A stretch of DNA of 64,000 nt from Hermatobates lingyangjiaoensis (GCA_026182355.1 JAPFBL010000103.1:248001-312000), one strand, 5' to 3'; positions 52,940 to 63,384 are shown, numbered from the stretch's first letter. The notes: generated by a model not told the origin, from the letters alone. Numbers and translations: made by a program.

Positions 52940-54085
52940 CTCTAATTAGGAGCATTAATCAGTTATCCATGATGTGTAAGAGTGAAAATACTATTAAGAT
53001 TGGTGGAAAAAATTGGCCACTTTTCTCTCTCAGTCTCTTTATTTCGGAGAAAGAAAGACATAAGCAACAACAAAAAATGGAAATATATTTAAGCACTGTG
53101 AGTGTATATTTGTTTTAAATTAATTTTTTAAAAACAACGTTTGAGTAAGCTAGAATTGAAATAATATTTTTCTAATTGTTTTAAAATGAAATTTGCGTAG
53201 GTTATTTATTTTGCGTCTTTTTATTTTGTTAACAAATTGACAGAATATGCTAGCATATTATTTAAATATATGAATATTGTTAATACTACAGAGATTAGTA
53301 AAATTCATATTATTAGATTAATGATGTCTTACCTCGTAAATGACTGTTGTAGTCATCCGTCCGGTTCACCATAGATTTACTTGATGCACTGGGTGCGAAA
53401 CCGTTTCGACTACTGTGTACCACGGATTTATTTAGCAATATGAATGTTATTTAATGTTTAATGTTTATGATATTATTTCAATTAGTGTTAATTAAAACAT
53501 CAAGAATCAAATATTTTATCATTCCAGTTAAATTTTCTCTAAAAATTTTATTGATTTCGACAATTAGAACAAAACTTATTCATCCATTAACTACCAATTC
53601 AGATAAATTTAAAAAAAAAAAACTCCCCCCCACTGAAGAGAAGAAATTAAGAAAAGTTTTAATGAAGAAGTTAAGTAATGGCAGAATAACGCTGCTTTTA
53701 ATTAAAATTTCTAATCGAATGGTTCATTCAAAAGTTATACCTCTTATTGGTTCTACAGTTAGTTAAGTTGAGCAACTTAACTAACTTAGCGATTTCCCTA
53801 AAGGTCATGCGAAATTCTTTTAAATCTAATTCTCAGATAACAAGCTTTATGTTGCCTTAAGTATTGTTCCCTCTACTCTTCTTATTTTTCAGTTAACATT
53901 GTCTTTTTAATTTCTTAATTTTTGTATAATAAGCTATGGAAGTAACATATGCAAATGATAACATAGCTAGCATTACCTAATATTGATATATTATCTATTT
54001 TCAATAAATAATATTGTCTATTTACAACATATAATATTATTTATTTCCAATATGTAATATTATGTACTTCCAATATTTAATATTA
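52940..54085. other. AT-rich sequence, no gene seen
   Basis: A 101-codon ORF at 53461-53766 is Lys/Ile-rich, without family features. 'taatattaty' phrases repeat at 53975-54085. Confidence 0.4.
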
Positions 54086-54089
54086 ACTA

Positions 54090-54513
54090 CAGGGTGATTG
54101 AAAAGTAACTACCTATTTTAAAAAAACTATAATTTATTTTTAAAATATAATTTCTACAATTAATGAATATGAGAAGGAAGTATTATACATGGGCTTTTAT
54201 TTAAAATTCGATATGGGCGCCTTTATTTGCCACCAGCTTCTCAAGTCGACCAGGAATCGCATCAACTGATTTCGCAAGAAACTCTTGTGGGATGGAAATC
54301 ATAACTTCTCGTATTCGCCCTTCAAGTTCTTCCAAATTTCTTGGTTTGGTTGAGTAGACTTCCTCTTTCAGCCAACCCCAGAGAAAAAAGTCGCAGGGTG
54401 TTAAGTCAGGACTTCTTCTTATACTTCATTCTCGTATTCATTAATTGTAGAAATTATATTTTAAAAATAAATTATAGTTTTTTAAAATAGGGAGTTACTT
54501 TTCAATCACCCTG
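54090..54513. mobile_element. Tc1/mariner-type transposon, deletion derivative
   Basis: Ends are CAGGGTGATTGAAAAGTAAC and its inverse, continuing as an inverted repeat for about 85 bases with few differences. TA flanks both ends, the usual target duplication. Only the C-terminal part of the transposase remains. Confidence 0.93.
54201..54410 (-). pseudogene. Mariner-like transposase, C-terminal fragment
   Basis: Seventy codons on the minus strand read PDLTPCDFFLWGWLKEEVYS, then KPRNLEELEGRIREVMISIP and end KGAHIEF with TAA. 'LTPCDFFLWG' is the conserved segment before the last catalytic acidic residue region of mariner/Tc1 transposases. The frame is intact but the DNA-binding and most catalytic parts are deleted. 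Confidence 0.9.
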
Positions 54514-54519
54514 TATTTC

Positions 54520-55160
54520 CATTATATAATATTATCTATTAATATTGATAATGGCGTATTTTCTTTTCTTGCTATTTTTTAATGTAAAAATGGTGGTTCA
54601 ATCAGGCTTTGATAAACAGCACAATACTCTGTCTGCCATTGATATTTCTCAAAGAGTTTTGTCAAAACAAGAAGAACAAAGGAGAGAGCTAAGCGGAAAT
54701 ACGTATGGAATCTGATATATAGAATTGTAGCTTTGATGTTAAAATTTTTACAGGTTTGATTTGTGGTACTGAGTAAATCCCCCTTGTGTTATCTTGTCTT
54801 TTGATCTTCTCTTGAGGACGATTAGGGATTTATTCAGTTTTCTTTTAAGTTTATATATATATAAAACTTTATAAAGTATAAAAATCAGGATCCAAATCTG
54901 TGACCATCTAAGAGATATATCTCATGAGCACCTGAGAATAACTCCCACTGTCAAAATGTCATAAGTTTAGATATTTGCATTATGTACTAATTAAAATAGT
55001 TATATTTATAATGAAGGATTTTAGGAAGCAATGTTTTAGAAATTAATGAAATGTTTTTTCTAATAAAAAAATATTTGTTATAAAAATATAAAAAATCACG
55101 TTCATTTGGTATTTTTGACCAGTAAAAGTTGTACATACTTAACAACTACTGTTGCTGAGA
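54520..55160. other. AT-rich sequence, no gene seen
   Basis: Nothing recognised. Confidence 0.4.
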
Positions 55161-55164
55161 TTCT

Positions 55165-55388
55165 TTGTGGTTGTCTGGCCAGAAACTCAACTGTTTAAAC
55201 TGACGTTTCGAAATTGTATATCCTCATTTTCAATGACAAAAAAAGAAAAAAAATTAGAAAAAACATAAGAAAATATAGTAGTAGTAGTCTTTTAATGATA
55301 ATAGATTACTTTTTTTCTTGGAGCCTTGATAATGAAAAAATAAATTTTTAAAACGTTTTATTATAGAGTTGAGTTTCTGGTTACAAAA
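55165..55388. mobile_element. Short inverted-repeat fragment, possible PLE end
   Basis: 'ggccagaaactcaactg' (55178) is inverted as 'gagttgagtttctggttac' (55369). On the minus strand 55194-55240 reads AATGAGGATATACAATTTC, GAA, ACGT, C, AG: hammerhead-like 3' half with a damaged core. A decayed relative of family G or F. Confidence 0.4.
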
Positions 55389-55390
55389 CT

Positions 55391-55585
55391 GTGAAAAAGT
55401 CCAGCAACAGTGGTGACTTGAAAGAAAAAAAAATCAATCGAGTAAGAAAGCAAGATCAATCAAATGGTATGTCTGACTGGTGTCATTTGCTAAAGTTAGA
55501 TCAAAATGTAATTATGCTGAGCCTGAACTCTGAGGATTTACGTGGGAGAGAAAAGATGTTGACAGATGAATATTTGCCAAAATGA
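55391..55585 (+). other. Unassigned ORF, 64 codons
   Basis: Reads MKKSSNSGDLKEKK... with charged composition. No splice sites, family or conservation evidence. Listed because it follows the inverted repeat directly and is slightly GC-richer than the surroundings; probably chance. Confidence 0.15.
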
Positions 55586-55599
55586 GATTAGCACCTCAT

Positions 55600-57295
55600 T
55601 AACAGATGTTTACAGACTTTGAACTTATCATAATGAATGAGTCACGAACTATAATGACTTTAGAAATACATTATTAATTATAGATAGATATTAAAACGTC
55701 TTTTTCTCATGACTAATGGTTAGTGGATAAAGAGGGAATGGCATCTGCGTGGCATCTTTCATAGTTATGAATTGAAGAGCTAGGCTTTTGTAGGTGGTCC
55801 ACGACAAAAAGGTAGCACTATAGTTCAGAGTGCGTAGTTACTGGCCATTGCCAATCGTACCAAACTGCTGACAGTTCCCTTATGAAGGTAGGTATAGGAC
55901 ACTTTGGAAACAAATCTATTCAGGTATTGAAGTGAAATAAAAATGAACGTAATATATTGAACCATCGCACTCATAAAGTCACTCTCTTCTTTAACTCGAG
56001 TGTCTCCTATCATTATCTTTATCGATAAACTTTCCCTCTTCAGAATATCATTTTTTGTAGGTAATCTTAAAATATTATTACTCTCGAACAATTTTGTTAT
56101 AACTGACCGTCAGAATATTCGTTTTATTAGTATTATTTTTTTACGAAAGGTTTAATCCTTAATGTAAATATATTTAAAAAAAAAAAAATTGGAAAAGTTG
56201 AATAGCCGGTTAATTGTTTGAGTTTCTATTAGATTTAGTAAGTTTATATAGCAGTGCTTTGTTTCGGTTATAATTATCGCCGAGGGCTGGAAGTTAATTC
56301 CCAAAACGGAGGTGGAAGCAATTAACAATGGCAAACGCCTCTAGCTTTGGGCCATGGAGCTATTCCCTAACACTGGTCCAAATCATCCCTCACTTTATAC
56401 TTCCTCTATCAAATATATTTTACTACAATAAATTATTAATATACCTTTACAATATTATCTCTTATCCTTTTATTATTTCATATTTCGTCTTTATTAAATC
56501 CTAAAACACTAAATTAGGTTCATAAATAGTAAAATAACAGTTATTTATATAATGACGATTAATCTATCAAATTATTTTTTTTTTAACTTATATTTCTCAC
56601 AAGTTCGTCTTGATATTGATTATGGGGAATGTACGTGGAGATGTATTTATTGTAGCTGAAATGAACAGAGTAAATTAATCTTATCGAGGATATAAAGGTG
56701 TAACGTTAAGAAAGTTCAAAGATGTTTCATTTCTGTTGGGTTTCTGACACACCAGTTCTAAATATTTTTCTTTTATTTCGTTTTAGCGTTGAAGTTTAAA
56801 GATCAATAATCGAGGTGACGGGGATAATAATAACTTTTTTTTTTCAGTTTCTAATTTCTCAATTTTATTTTAAAAAGCTTCTTTTTTATTAATTTTTTTT
56901 TAACAATTTAAAAGTGCGATTGAATCAACATTTTGATATTAAGTTTTAACGAAAAAAAACAACACATTTTTAAGGTCAAGTGAGATCAATAAAGTCGGTT
57001 TCATGACTCGGAATCTTTGTTTGTTCGCGTATATTAAGCAAGATATTTTAAAAATCAGAAAAACAGTCAATAAATTTAATATTTGTTACGTCTAGACGTG
57101 AAATTAATCTTCAAGCTTGGCACCAATATTGCACACATTTATAGATGGTCCTTCATATGGAAAAAAAACTTAGGTTTATGGCGATTTGGTAAAAGTCTGT
57201 TTACGCGATATTCTAGAACTAATCTCGAAATGATAATTGTATGATGTTAGTTAAGTTGAAAGTCAGTTCATTACTCATGAGGTTAAGCGACATTA
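55600..57295. other. AT-rich sequence, no gene seen
   Basis: 'gagggctggaagttaattcc' at 56283 is a small GC-richer spot. Nothing recognised. Confidence 0.4.
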
Positions 57296-57301
57296 TTTGA
57301 G

Positions 57302-57862
57302 GTTCTAGATGTAATGCTGAAAAGATGTTTACGATACATTAGGATGCGAGTTCAAATTAAATGCCTCATAATCATTTGTGGTTCTAGACGCAATCCTCTA
57401 AGGGCAATTATATTCTTATAGAGCCTTGAAATTAAAACTTTCATTATCATTTCAGATTGTAGATATAACCAATCCTTTAAGGGCAGTTATATTCTTGCAG
57501 TGCCTTTTAGTTAAAAGTCTATTCATCCCTCTTGGGGTTCTAGATGTAATCCTGTAAGGGTCGTTATATTAGGATGTGTCTTCATATTAATAGTCTATTC
57601 ATCCCTCTTGGGGTTCTAGATGTAATCTTCAATGGTTAGTTATTTTATGGTAGTGTCTTGAAATAAAGGTATATTCATCATTCTTGCTTCTAGGTAAAAT
57701 GCTCAAAGCTGCAGCTATATTCCTACAAATCCTTTTAATTAAGTCTCGTCATCACTTGGGGTTCTAGATGTAATCTTGAAAGGGTCGTTACATTAGGATG
57801 TGTATTCATATTAAAAGTCTTTTCATCACTCTTGGAGTTCTAGACATAACTTTCAAAGGCTG
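57302..57862. repeat. Tandem array, unit 74-80 bp, about seven units
   Basis: The landmark 'ttctagatgtaatcctgtaa' recurs (57302, about 57381, 57459, 57537, 57613, 57687, 57761, 57838) with divergence. Units also share 'tattaggatgtgtcttcata' and 'tattcatccctcttgggg'. Higher-order similarity between the fourth and seventh units is visible. Confidence 0.88.
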
Positions 57863-57869
57863 GCTGATA

Positions 57870-58655
57870 CGGAGGTGAGACTGCTTGGTAATTGGTGCTG
57901 CTCTGTTGAACTAAGCCAAGTGGAGTTTTGTGCGACTTGAATACAAAAGGCCCTCTCTCTCCTACTCAAGACCGTGGCACTTATACAACAAACATGTGAC
58001 GAAGCACGTAAATAGACTGTTTCGGTTAGTCTTGTATTTATTATGCACTGTTCATTGTTGGAATGTTTAAAGTTAAACAACACATTGAACCAGTTCTCAT
58101 ATCATTGGACCGTTTTACTTTATTCTGCTTGTATTGTTCCACGTAACCACTGAACACTGGAAACAATTGTCTGCAGGCAGGACAATTCTCTGTCACTATT
58201 GCAATAATCCTGTTCTATATTAATTAATCAATTTCTATGATTCACAGAAACGAAAATTTTTAAATAGATATCAAAATGATATGAATAAAATGTCTTTTTG
58301 ATTTTTATTATTCTTTTTTTGTTTTTTTTAAAGACAAAATTAAGCATGAACCATCATAGAGTTCATTAAGGAACTTACAATTTCATTTATAACTTGATAA
58401 TCGCTATTGGTTACTGGATATTATAACTTCACCCATTGAATATTACATAAGCTGAAAATCCTTTTAAATGCAATTGTTGAAAAAAATAAATTATAATAAA
58501 TTATACTTTAAGTGTATAAGTTTTCATTTCGATACAAAAGGAATATTCAGTGGAATGGCGAATATCGTGAAGAATGAAGTTCTTTTATTGTTTACATTTA
58601 TTGATACATTTTTATTGTATAGAAAACTATAGAAGTATTTTTTGAAGGATCTTTT
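57870..58655. other. No gene recognised
   Basis: A 76-codon ORF at 57853-58083 (-) starts inside the array and has no family features. The rest is AT-rich. Confidence 0.4.
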
Positions 58656-58659
58656 TTGA

Positions 58660-58800
58660 AGGAATAGGATGAGTAGGTTAGGCTGCAGTGGATGTCCTAG
58701 AAGAGAACCACAATAGACCACAAAGTGGCTCCTTGTAATGCCACAAAAGAAAAGATGACTATTCTTCCTCTTCACTGGCCCACTTGGCAATCCCTATAGA
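58660..58800 (+). repeat. SINE 3' module, solo
   Basis: 'gtaggttaggctgcagtgg', 'agaagagaaccacaatag' and 'aaagtggctccttgtaat' match the module attached to SINEs at 46325 and 51260 (in the orientation seen at 51260). No tRNA head alongside. Confidence 0.6.
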
Positions 58801-58804
58801 ACAA

Positions 58805-60180
58805 CAGATTTAGCTAGATTCCTGATACCAGTGGATGCTAGCTAATTATCAAGATTCTCAAAAAATTGCTATCCTAAAGTTGTTTTCTTTCTTTGAGTCA
58901 AGGAGGTGAGACACAGATTCCTTCTCTTCCTCACTGTCATACTCGTATGTCCTGCAGATGTTCTTAGCCTCTAAACCTATCCTCCTGGAATGCTTTCCTA
59001 TTTGCTCAGTATCCAGTACAAACCCCAATGACGTTGGCTGCCATTACTGTACTCATAGATAAAAACTCATTAGTTCTTCTGTAATTACAGAAAGGCTAAA
59101 GTTGCTTCGAAATGGAATATGTGGACTGTCTTTGGTTTGCACAATCGCTTATTCTCTAACAAACCTGGAGCTTGCACGTAGAGAATGGATGAAATAACAT
59201 GAGTAAAAACTTTCTAATTTAGACGCACATTTATATGGGAAACTTGTTGAGGAATGATAGGAATGTGTTGCATTTTAATAATTCTGGGAATATTCTGGGT
59301 GATTGTCCAGTGGGAAAGGATTAATTGCGAAGAATTTGGCTAAGGCCGTGGAGAAGTTTCTCCTTCAGGTTGAATGTAGTATGGGAAAGATTGTGCCATT
59401 GTAATTCAATAGAGTTTCACTATTAGGAAGCAAAAATCTATAACTCTGCCCAATTGTTGTACCATCATGATCTCTGTATCAGGAAGAAGACTTTTCACTA
59501 AAGAAAGCAAATGAGTCAGTTTAAAAAAAACTGTGAAAAGTAATTGTTTTTAGTGAAGCTCGCTTCTAAAACCGTTAGGCGTCTTCCCTTTCTTTAAATT
59601 AACCATTCTCATGTTTTGTATAATTTAGACGTTACCCCTCCTTCGTAATTCTTCTCCTTCAGGTGGGTTGCCATGTTTACCAGTTCCGCTTTGTTGTCAT
59701 GTTAATCGTTGCATGAATAATTCAAAATTCTTTGCATTTAGAATGTCTTTATTCGGTCAAGAAGTATCTCACTCGTGCATTCCAGTTGTTTATTCCTAAC
59801 GCATCCTATTCAAGTTGTTGTCACATCAGAAACTTAAAACTATTAATTCATTGAAATTATATTTTGACATTTAGCAACTTATTACTGTAATAAATCAAGC
59901 TAAATCAACAACTAACTCTGGCAGCCATCAATGTAACTTTGAATGCTTAGCTCAAGTTTAATTTAAACTTGAAGTTGAAGATCATTAAACAATTAAACAA
60001 ACTGTTTGGTTAGAATTGATGTAATATGACGAAATGATTCTTCTACTATCATAGTAAATTTTAATGAATTAATAACTGTGAACTCTTTTATTCAGATACT
60101 TAATTGGCAGAAGAATGAAATCCCAACATTTTGAAAAAGCTATTAAAAGCAAATAAAACAGAATGTGAATGCTCTCAGTC
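58805..60180. other. No gene recognised
   Basis: Moderate-AT sequence with no long ORFs, splice-bounded exon or known repeat. Confidence 0.4.
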
Positions 60181-60184
60181 GAAT

Positions 60185-60335
60185 TTCTCATTTCTTAGTT
60201 GTGGTTTAGACGTTCTATTATAAATATAAATATTGATAAAAATATCGACCGTGAAATAAAAACAAAATTAAAGTTTCTCAGGACTCAGTCGGTTCTACTA
60301 GAACTGGAAAGAGTCCTAATAAACTTTAATTTTGT
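60185..60335 (+). mobile_element. Family G-like PLE end fragment
   Basis: 'attgataaaaatatcgaccg' and 'aagtttctcaggactcagtc' match the ends of the fold-back at 60630-60910. A PLE tail ('ttgtggtttagacgttc') precedes it. Confidence 0.5.
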
Positions 60336-60349
60336 AAATATATATATAT

Positions 60350-60600
60350 ATTTAAATAAAATAAATTCAAAACGAAGGAAACACACAGAAAGACACAGAC
60401 AAAACTCACATCGATATTTCGACCATCGTCGTCATCAGGAGGTGTGAAGAGCGAAGAGTCCCTCAGGAAGACAGGGCGGCGACAGCTTCGAGTCGAGTCA
60501 TCGAAATATCGATGTGAGTTTTGTCTGTGTCTTTCTGTGTGTTTCCTTCGTCTTGAATTTATTTTATTTAAAAAAGTCCGCTGGACCGTTTCTTTTAATT
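60350..60600. mobile_element. Fold-back pair of family E PLE ends
   Basis: 'gaaacacacagaaagacaca' on the left returns as 'tgtgtctttctgtgtgtttc' on the right. The right arm ends in the terminal hairpin GTCC-GCT-GGAC before (TA)n. The left ribozyme is intact; the right keeps only GAAATATCGATG. Confidence 0.82.
60407..60444 (-). ncRNA. Hammerhead ribozyme-like motif, family E, intact core
   Basis: On the minus strand: CACCTC, CTGATGA, C, stem II GAC-GATG-GTC, GAA, ATAT, C17, GATGTG. Stem I pairs in five of six positions. The best family E copy. Confidence 0.75.
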
Positions 60601-60624
60601 ATATATATATTTATATATACAAAA

Positions 60625-60915
60625 CTAAAGTTTATCGGGACTTGGTCAGTTCTTCAGGTTCAAATTAAACTCTCATTGCCACCGTTTTGGTCTTTATTTA
60701 AAACCTTTTTCCTAGGCCTAAGGAAAATAATAGGCCGAAATAATAATAATAATAGGTCTAGGAAAAGGTTTTAAATAAAGACCGAAACGTTGGCAATGAG
60801 AGTTTAATTTGAACCTGAAGAACTGACCGAGTCCCGATAAACTTTAGTTTTGTTTCTATTCCACGGTCGATACTTTTATCAATATTTATATTGATAAAAG
60901 TATCGACTTTTATAT
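60625..60915. mobile_element. Fold-back pair of a second family G subfamily
   Basis: 'aaactaaagtttatcgggac' on the left is inverted as 'gtcccgataaactttagttt' on the right. Relics of the family G motif occur on both arms: 60680-60718 (-) and 60757-60794 (+; TAGGAAAAGGTTTT, GAA, ACGT, T, GGC). Core absent in both. Confidence 0.78.
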
Positions 60916-60944
60916 ATATAAAATTTTTATAAATATATATATAT

Positions 60945-61113
60945 AAAGATTTTACATCAACACGTGAAATAACAATCAATTATCAAACCACAATATGCAA
61001 TAGGAAAACAAGACTAAGATCTTTCAACCATAACAAGCTGTCTTCGTCAGAATCAAAAACCCAACTGATCAAGAACTTGTTTTCCGATTTCATATTGTGG
61101 TTTGATCATTGAT
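60945..61113. mobile_element. Fold-back of family A PLE ends
   Basis: The left arm is full length with ribozyme. The right arm is a short tail ('tcatattgtggtttgatcat'). Ends in (TA)n. Confidence 0.8.
61012..61054 (-). ncRNA. Hammerhead ribozyme-like motif, family A
   Basis: On the minus strand: GATT, CTGACGA, A, GACAG.../...TGGTT (one mismatch), GAA, AGATCT, T17, AGTC. Stem I has one G-U. Core intact. Confidence 0.75.
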
Positions 61114-61121
61114 ATATATAT

Positions 61122-61337
61122 ATGTTTTGTTGAACGACCTTTGTACTGTGGCATGAATGAATTTCATAGTCCATCTTTCCAGTTTCCTCCCCTTTGATTT
61201 AAATCTTTCTGGTACTAAATATACTAGTTCTCCAAAATCTTTAGTACCAGAAAGATTTAAATCAAAGGTGAGGAAACTGGAAAGATGGACTATGAAATTC
61301 ATTCATGCCACAGTACAAAGGTCGTTCAACAAAACAT
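61122..61337. repeat. Long palindrome of a PLE N-terminal coding piece
   Basis: Two arms of about 98 bases (61122-61219 and 61240-61337) around a 20-base spacer, with one or two differences. The right arm is coding (VPERFKSKVRKLERW..., see next entry), the left its inverted copy. Such 5' inversions fit PLE insertion. Confidence 0.92.
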
Positions 61338-61394
61338 GTATAAAAGAAGGATTGCTCCCTAAATTTACAAATATATATATATATATATATATAT
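61240..61394 (+). pseudogene. PLE RT N-terminal fragment running into (TA)n
   Basis: Reads LVPERFKSKVRKLERWTMKF, then QRSFNKTCIKEGLLPKFTN and IYIYIYI in the (TA)n at 61370-61396. 'RKLE...' followed by 'FN.TC..EGLLPK.TN' is the pattern before the RT core in PLEs. Frame uninterrupted. Confidence 0.72.
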
Positions 61395-61440
61395 TAGTAA
61401 AGGTACGAAGCAGACCTTCTTTTATACAAGTTGTATTCAA
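61391..61440 (-). pseudogene. PLE RT N-terminal fragment, opposite side of the same (TA)n
   Basis: On the minus strand it reads TCIKEGLLRTFTN and then IYIYIY into the same TA tract from the other side. So the tract is flanked by two convergent copies ending at the same codon. Confidence 0.68.
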
Positions 61441-61538
61441 ATCAATTGACTTGATTCATATTGAGCTTTTAAAATCTCCTAGCTAATTTTCTTTCTCCAA
61501 GGTTGAGTTCATGTATCAGATATTCTGAATATCAGAAC

Positions 61539-61576
61539 ATTCTGAAGATGGTTGAAGACAAACGAAACATGTCAAT
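61539..61576 (+). ncRNA. Hammerhead ribozyme-like motif, family F
   Basis: ATT, CTGAAGA (61542-61548), TG, stem II GTT/AAC with a 7-base loop, GAA, ACATGT, C17 (61573), AAT. Core and stem III intact; stem I has three A-U pairs. Same stem III as 31964. Confidence 0.65.
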
Positions 61577-61639
61577 AAGTTAGGTTAATTTAATTCATCT
61601 GTTACTTTTAGAATAATTGCCACTTATAATAAATAGTGA

Positions 61640-62695
61640 TTGAAAATATCTTTAAAGAAAGATAAATGAAATTATACGACATCTTAAATTAAGTATTATC
61701 TTAAAATGACATTTTTTCTTAGTTGTTTCTTACATTTGTCAGACAAAATAGGAGTATTTTCAAGTTTTAAATGGGAAAATTTGTCTTAAATATTTAATGA
61801 AGAAGGAGGTAAAATTATATGCATTGATATTATATGCATTAGTGGTGTGATATACAAAAATAATCATATATATTGATAAGTGAATCAATCACTATCTGTA
61901 CTACCTCCAGGAATGAAAGACTAATAAACATCTCCCATTTAGACATTTATATTATACCTAAATGGAACATTATTTATTATATACCCAAGAAGTATGATTA
62001 TGTTTCTTGTAGTAAAGTTGAGTGTAGGCCACTCCAGATTTTTTTTAATTAAGACAATAACAGTTTTTTTTTAATTTATTCTTCTGCTATTTTTTTTAAA
62101 AAAAAAAACAATCATGAACGCCGAGATTTCAACCAGGAGTTGGTCATTATCATAGGTTTTTACCAAAAAAACAATAAATGATAAATAAGAGAACACTAAA
62201 ACTAACATACCTACAAAACATACTTTCGTGAGAAATATCATTGGAAGGATAGAAATACATTTTTGTTACATTTTTTTAGGTGTCCATCACTTCTGTTTAA
62301 AAGAAGAATGTTGTTGATGCGAGTTAGTGTTAATTTTACTTTTTAATTATTTCTGTTGAAGGAACACTTGATGGTGACTACTAACTGTCGGTGGAAAGCG
62401 CGATGCTAATAATTGTTTTTTATTGTAATTTGAGGTAGTTGAGGGTTTGAGTGGGGCAGACTGCGATGTCTGGTGCGATTGCAGTGGGTGGGAGAGACTC
62501 AGGTAGTAGGTCATCGTCCGCATCTCTCTCAGCCTTTTGTCCCCTTCATCCATATTTTGTACCTGTCTACCTTCTGACACTTCCAATCAATTTATAACCT
62601 CTATTATATATATCTCTTTCCTTATAGTATGTATTAATCTATAGAGTAATCTATGATTCTACCTCTATGCCAAATTCTCGATTTGAGAGTATATA
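61640..62695. other. AT-rich; C/G-mixed island at 62350-62585
   Basis: The island includes 'ggtttgagtggggcagactg' and ends C/T-rich; the minus ORF over it has no family features. Confidence 0.35.
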
Positions 62696-62699
62696 TATA

Positions 62700-62812
62700 T
62701 TCGTAAATTTTTGTAACAGTCCTTCTTTGACTCACACATTATTGAAAATGACACCAAACTTATCTGATACCTGTTTCTTAACAAGTTTCTCAATTTTTCT
62801 AAATAACGAGAG
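62700..62812 (-). pseudogene. PLE RT N-terminal fragment, left arm of palindrome
   Basis: On the minus strand it reads LFRKIEKLVKKQVSDKFGVI, then FNNV, a stop, VKEGLLQKFTN and IYIY. Arms 62738-62806 and 62813-62880 are inverted copies. Confidence 0.7.
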
Positions 62813-62876
62813 TGTTATTCAGAAAAATTGAGAAACTTGTTAAGAAACAGGTATCAGCTAAGTTTGGAGTCATTTT

Positions 62877-62910
<34 letters not shown>
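62813..62910 (+). pseudogene. PLE RT N-terminal fragment running into (TA)n, right arm
   Basis: Reads LFRKIEKLVKKQVSAKFGVI, FNN and then IYIYIYIY in the (TA)n (62882-62910). The junction lies earlier in the protein than in the other copies but again after Asn at an AATATATA. Confidence 0.68.
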
Positions 62911-62912
<2 letters not shown>

Positions 62913-63181
62913 AGATTAAATTTTCTGCCCACTTTTACCCAAATATACGAATATATATACAAATTACCATCTAATTAAAAATTTTCAACATCAGTGTTTG
63001 CCAAAATCACCAAGCAAATAGGTCTGTTGTTTTACTAACCCTATTGTTTCAAATTTGTCCCTGACAGGATGATTAGATAAATTCACTATTCACAGTGCCT
63101 TACGAAAGTTATTGAAGAATTAGTGTTATTCTGATCATGCCTCTAGTGTTCTCAGATGGGAACTTTTGTTATATATACCTA

Positions 63182-63384
63182 TATAATAAGATTTCACAAT
63201 AAAAATATGAAATATATCAATTAATGATCAAACCATAAAAAGAAATAAAAAAAAAGACTAACATCTTTCAACCGTAACAAGCCAAGAGTCAAAACGGACT
63301 CTGACGAAGACCGCTTGTTATGGTTGAAAGATCTTAGTTTTTTTTCCCATTTATTTTTGAGGTTTGAACATTGATTGGTGTATA
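63182..63384. mobile_element. Fold-back pair of family A PLE ends
   Basis: The left arm is decayed with stem II truncated (ends 'gtaacaagccaagagtc'); the right arm has a full motif. Borders are (TA)n on the right and TA-rich sequence on the left. Confidence 0.75.
63297..63339 (+). ncRNA. Hammerhead ribozyme-like motif, family A
   Basis: GACT, CTGACGA (63301-63307), A, GACCG...TGGTT (one G-U), GAA, AGATCT, T17, AGTT. The last stem I pair is lost. Confidence 0.75.

Noticed and set aside
53461..53766. 101-codon ORF
   Set aside because: Lys/Ile-rich composition expected of AT-rich DNA; no homology pattern recognised.
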